Of a DNA stretch of 64,000 nt, positions 61,092 through 64,000 are shown piece after piece (position 1 is the stretch's first letter; each line of letters starts with the position of its first letter). Both the position numbers and the translations under genes were made by a program. Under the pieces are notes generated by a model. That model had not been told where the DNA came from. It did no database searches and saw only the letters and a program-made list of their open reading frames with translations. The stretch comes from Limnohabitans sp. 2KL-1 (GTDB taxonomy: Bacteria > Pseudomonadota > Gammaproteobacteria > Burkholderiales > Burkholderiaceae_C): NCBI RefSeq assembly GCF_003063435.1, contig NZ_NESL01000002.1:434001-498000 (forward strand), read 5' to 3'.

Positions 61092-62000
61092 ATGGACCTC
61101 AAACAGCTGGAATACTTTGTGCGCGTGGCCGAATTGGGCAGCTTCACCCGGGCCGCGCAGGCCCTGAACATTGCCCAACCGGCGCTCAGCCGCCAGGTGC
61201 GCCTGCTCGAAGTCGAGCTGCGGCAAAACCTGCTGGTGCGCAATGGCCGTGGTGCCACCCCCACCCAGGCCGGGCAATTGCTGCTCGAACACGGCCGGGG
61301 CATCCTGCACCAGGTGGAGCGGGCGCGCGAAGAACTGGGCCGTGTGCGCAGCGGTTTGTCAGGGCGCGTGGCACTGGGCCTGCCACCCAGCGTGGCACGG
61401 GTGCTCACGGTGCCTTTGACCCGTGCATTTCGCCTCAAGATGCCCGAGGCCCAGCTGTCCATCAGCGAAGGCTTGTCCACCGCCATGCAGGAGAACCTGC
61501 AAAACGGTCGCCTGGACATTGCCGTCCTTTACAACCCCAGTCAGGTGCAAGGCATCGAACACACCCCTCTGGTGCAAGAACAGCTGCTGCTGGTGCAGCC
61601 ACGCCCACCCGGCCTGCAGGAAGATCCGCCCCCGCCGCCCATCAGCCTGCAAGAAGTGGCCTCCCTGCCCTTGGTCATCCCCACGCGCCCCAACGCGATC
61701 CGCATGCACGTCGAGTCCGAAATGGCCGCCATAGGTTGCCGCCCCCAAATTGCACTGGAGATCGACGGCGTGAGCGCCATTCTGGACCTGGTGGCCGACG
61801 GCGCGGGCTACGCCATCCTGCCGGGCAACGCGGTCATGCGCTCGGTGCGCCCATCGGCGTATGCGGTGCGGCAAGTGTCTGAACCTGCACTGACCATTCA
61901 GCTGACCACGGCGGTGAGTTCACTGCGCCCCACCACCCTCACCCAGCAAGCGACTTTGACGCTGATCAACGAAGTGAGCCGGGAATGGCTGACGTCGTGA
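61092..62000 (+). CDS. pmdR: LysR-family regulator of the pmd operon
   Basis: The product is 302 aa. The HTH is MDLKQLEYFVRVAELGSFTRAAQALNIAQPALSRQVRLLEVELRQNLLVRNGRGATPTQAG, the first 60 residues. The effector domain includes VALGLPPSVARVLTVPLTRAFRLKMP and LPLVIPTRPNAIR. It is divergent from pmdE, the same position as PmdR in Comamonas, where it activates the operon in response to a pathway acid. The effector here is not known. Confidence 0.85.
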   Translation: MDLKQLEYFVRVAELGSFTRAAQALNIAQPALSRQVRLLEVELRQNLLVRNGRGATPTQAGQLLLEHGRGILHQVERAREELGRVRSGLSGRVALGLPPSVARVLTVPLTRAFRLKMPEAQLSISEGLSTAMQENLQNGRLDIAVLYNPSQVQGIEHTPLVQEQLLLVQPRPPGLQEDPPPPPISLQEVASLPLVIPTRPNAIRMHVESEMAAIGCRPQIALEIDGVSAILDLVADGAGYAILPGNAVMRSVRPSAYAVRQVSEPALTIQLTTAVSSLRPTTLTQQATLTLINEVSREWLTS

Positions 62001-62029
62001 TTCGCAGTGGTGACTTCGGCACAGACTTT

Positions 62030-62055
62030 GTCATCGCAAGCGAAGTGTGGCGATG
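62030..62055. repeat. diverged copy of the pmdE-pmdF repeat
   Basis: GTCATCGCAAG-CGAAGTGTGGCG matches GTCATCGCGAGGAACGAAGTGGCG at 59720 with a three-base deletion. It lies between pmdR and mntA. The similarity is short and could be partly chance. Confidence 0.4.
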
Positions 62056-62127
62056 TCAAGAGGGCATGAATTCGCTGAACGACACGGGGCAAATCCTCCG
62101 GATTGTCGGTATGACAAAATCAAACCC

Positions 62128-62601
62128 ATGCGCACAAACCCAGGCCCCATTGACGTAGCACCGAGCACAGCACAAGCCGTGTTTGACCACAGTACTTTGG
62201 CCACGCATGCGATGGCCAGCCTCCCGGACATCAGACACGCACTGCAACAATTACCCCATCTGCAACTGGCCATTGTTTTCGGTTCATGCGCCAAGGGCAC
62301 CCAAAAGCCGGACAGTGACCTCGACATTGCTGTTGCATTCAATCAAGTCATGAGCGTGCAGCAACATATAGACACCATCGCAGCCCTGGCGCTCGCCACA
62401 GGACGCCCCATTGACCTGATTGATTTGCGCACCGTGGGAGAACCCCTGCTGGGTCAAATCATGCAACATGGCATTAGGATCATGGGCAGCGATGTGCTGC
62501 ACGCCCAATACATGATGCGGCACGTCATGGATGCCGCTGACTTCATGCCTTACCAGGCACGCATACTGCAAGAAAGGAGGCTAGCGTGGATCAACAAGTA
62601 A
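62128..62601 (+). CDS. MntA-type nucleotidyltransferase antitoxin
   Basis: The product is 157 aa from the ATG at 62128. The minimal nucleotidyltransferase motif GS-X10-DxD is complete: GSCAKGTQKPDSDLD with Gly52, Ser53, Asp64 and Asp66. PIDLIDLRTVGEPLLGQIMQHG follows, as in MNT proteins. In MntA/HepT systems the enzyme transfers AMP to a Tyr next to the HEPN active site and so silences the toxin. The start is uncertain; TATGACAAAATCA lies only six bases before it, so if that is a -10 region the mRNA is nearly leaderless. A shorter start at 62212 is possible. Confidence 0.87.
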   Translation: MRTNPGPIDVAPSTAQAVFDHSTLATHAMASLPDIRHALQQLPHLQLAIVFGSCAKGTQKPDSDLDIAVAFNQVMSVQQHIDTIAALALATGRPIDLIDLRTVGEPLLGQIMQHGIRIMGSDVLHAQYMMRHVMDAADFMPYQARILQERRLAWINK

Positions 62602-63023
62602 TGGATCAAAAGCTCGAATCCTTGCGTCGCTGTCTGGCACGCATTGAATCCAAGCAACCTTTTGATGCAGACCAACTCGCTGACGACTTTGACCTACAAG
62701 ACATCGTGTCCCTGAACCTGACGCGTGCAGTACAAATGGCCGTGGACATTGGGGCTCACATTGCGGCCAGTCATAACCGGCCAGGCCCGGCCACCATGGG
62801 GGAAATCTTCGACCAGCTGGCCAGCATGGGCGTCATCAGCGCCGATCTGGCCTCACAACTCAAGAAATCCGTCGGTTTTCGCAACATCGCTGTGCACAAC
62901 TACAGCACCATCAACTGGCAAGTGGTGCACGCCATCATTGCGACCCACCTGCAAGACTTCAACCACTTCGCCCGTGCCGTGATCCTCTGGCAAACGCAAA
63001 AGGCGTCATCACCACGGATTTGA
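62586..63023 (+). CDS. HepT-type HEPN toxin
   Basis: The product is 145 aa from a GTG at 62586, chosen because AGGAGG lies five bases upstream, inside mntA; the genes overlap by 16 bases. The HEPN motif R-X4-H-x-Y is complete in SVGFRNIAVHNYSTIN (Arg99, His104, Tyr106). The family degrades RNA and is inactivated when MntA modifies the Tyr. The motif and overlap make this a textbook HEPN/MNT toxin-antitoxin pair. Confidence 0.9.
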   Translation: MDQQVMDQKLESLRRCLARIESKQPFDADQLADDFDLQDIVSLNLTRAVQMAVDIGAHIAASHNRPGPATMGEIFDQLASMGVISADLASQLKKSVGFRNIAVHNYSTINWQVVHAIIATHLQDFNHFARAVILWQTQKASSPRI

Positions 63024-63040
63024 GCCCACCCCCGGATGGC

Positions 63041-63991
63041 TCACAAAAGGTGGTGTTGCAACACCCACAGCAAGCCACTGAGCGTGAAAAACGACACCAC
63101 CGTGGTCACCAGCAGCGTGGCGGCACTGATGGCGCCATGCCCATGGCGCTGGCTCAGGATGGTGTAGATGCCCAGCATGGGCAAGGCCCCGGTGAGCAAG
63201 GCCGCAGAGCGCAGGGCCGGATCGGCAATCGGCACCGCCCACATCAGCACCGCCCACATGGCCAGCGGATGCAAAAACAATTTGCCAAAGGCGATTTGCG
63301 ACACCGTGCCCTTGAGCCCCCCTGCCTTGAGCCCCACCAGCGAGCCCCCAATCACGAACAGCGACAAGGCCGCACTGGCCTGCGCAAACAGGTTGATGGT
63401 GCGGGCAAAGGGCGCGGGCATCTGAGCGCCTGACAGCGAAAACAGGAAACCGGCCACGATGCCGATGATCATCGGGTTTTTGACCAGGCCTTTGAGCGTT
63501 TGCAGCAAAGCCTGCTTCCACTGCCCGGGCTGCCCTTGGCTGTCGGCCACGGCCAGCAGCAACGGGATCAGGAGCAGGTTTTCAACCACCATGTTGAGCG
63601 CCAGCGCCACGCCCGCCACCGGCCCCAAGGTCAGCAGCATGATCGGGTACCCCACAAAGCCACTGTTGGGACAAGACATGCCCATGGCCATCATGCTGCT
63701 GTAACTGAGCGTGTGGCCTTGCACCTTGCGCGCCCAGAACAAGCCACCCAGAAGCACCGCCATCGACCCCAGCGCATACGCCAGCAGATACTGGGCGTTC
63801 AGGATTTCACCAATGCTGCGCTGCGACAGCGCATTGAACAGCAAGGCCGGCAAGGCCAGGTTGATCGTGAATTTGCCAAACACCTGCATGTCGGCCCTGG
63901 CAAACACGCCCCGACGGGTGAAGAAATAGCCCAGCGCAATGGCCAGGTAAATCGGGCCAGTGATGCCCAAGATATCAAAAGTCGCGTTCAT
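63041..63991 (-). CDS. AEC-family permease
   Basis: The product is 316 aa with about ten membrane segments. ALPALLFNALSQRSIGEIL and MGMSCPNSGFVGYPIMLLTLGPVAGVALALNMVVENLLLIPLLL are hallmarks of the auxin efflux carrier family, which in bacteria moves malonate, malate or similar acids. It converges on hepT and has no evident partner. The ATG at 63991 is close to the window end. Confidence 0.87.
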   Translation of the reverse strand: MNATFDILGITGPIYLAIALGYFFTRRGVFARADMQVFGKFTINLALPALLFNALSQRSIGEILNAQYLLAYALGSMAVLLGGLFWARKVQGHTLSYSSMMAMGMSCPNSGFVGYPIMLLTLGPVAGVALALNMVVENLLLIPLLLAVADSQGQPGQWKQALLQTLKGLVKNPMIIGIVAGFLFSLSGAQMPAPFARTINLFAQASAALSLFVIGGSLVGLKAGGLKGTVSQIAFGKLFLHPLAMWAVLMWAVPIADPALRSAALLTGALPMLGIYTILSQRHGHGAISAATLLVTTVVSFFTLSGLLWVLQHHLL

Positions 63992-64000
63992 TCCAACCGT

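Overview
The window looks like chromosome of a betaproteobacterium, most likely a Comamonadaceae-type Burkholderiales. The DNA is visibly GC-rich (not counted). The protocatechuate 4,5-cleavage genes follow the Comamonas pmd order, and Bug/TctC binding proteins, TRAP carriers and LysR/MarR/TetR regulators abound. No rRNA, tRNA, insertion sequence, prophage or CRISPR array was seen.

Layout: 1-436 end of an EamA permease. 604-12094 a Tad/Flp pilus locus: a lipoprotein, TadG-like and TadE-like genes on minus; flp, cpaA, cpaB, cpaC, a small lipoprotein, cpaE, cpaF, tadB and tadC on plus. 12149-17455 envelope genes: dgkA, eptA, a PmrAB-like two-component pair and a PAP2 phosphatase. 17536-25841 a quinate/shikimate catabolic cluster: TRAP transporter, aroQ, a catabolic shikimate dehydrogenase and a two-gene QuiC, with a TetR regulator. 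25969-28788 a second two-component system and an unknown gene. 28959-49322 an alicyclic-acid island: MarR (BadR-like), badH, badI, an acyl-CoA synthetase, a Bug protein, an acyl-CoA dehydrogenase, etfBA, a complete branched-chain-type ABC importer, a double-hotdog dehydratase, a hydratase/dehydrogenase fusion, aliB, aliA and badK. 49387-55384 a ferredoxin, thioesterase, DUF4382 lipoprotein, biosynthetic aroE, an antitoxin-like HTH protein and two MFS carriers. 54206-62000 the pmd operon (pmdE, F, D, A, B, C plus MFS) with a divergent LysR. 62128-63023 a MntA/HepT toxin-antitoxin pair, then an AEC permease.

How it works together: shikimate or dehydroquinate is imported and converted to 3-dehydroshikimate and then protocatechuate, which the pmd operon opens by 4,5-cleavage and takes to pyruvate and oxaloacetate. 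Cyclohexanecarboxylate is activated (AliA), dehydrogenated (AliB with ETF), hydrated (BadK), oxidised (BadH) and ring-opened (BadI) to pimeloyl-CoA, for which the flanking acyl-CoA genes offer beta-oxidation. In the envelope block, EptA releases diacylglycerol that DgkA can recycle.

The least explained layer is repetitive DNA. Two heptanucleotide arrays with the same architecture lie between genes of two unrelated catabolic operons, in the same orientation relative to transcription, and reach almost to the downstream start codon. Long palindromes occupy the other early junctions of the pmd operon. Degenerate 12-bp repeats occur inside three unrelated genes. All calls come from reading the sequence; no search or alignment program was run.
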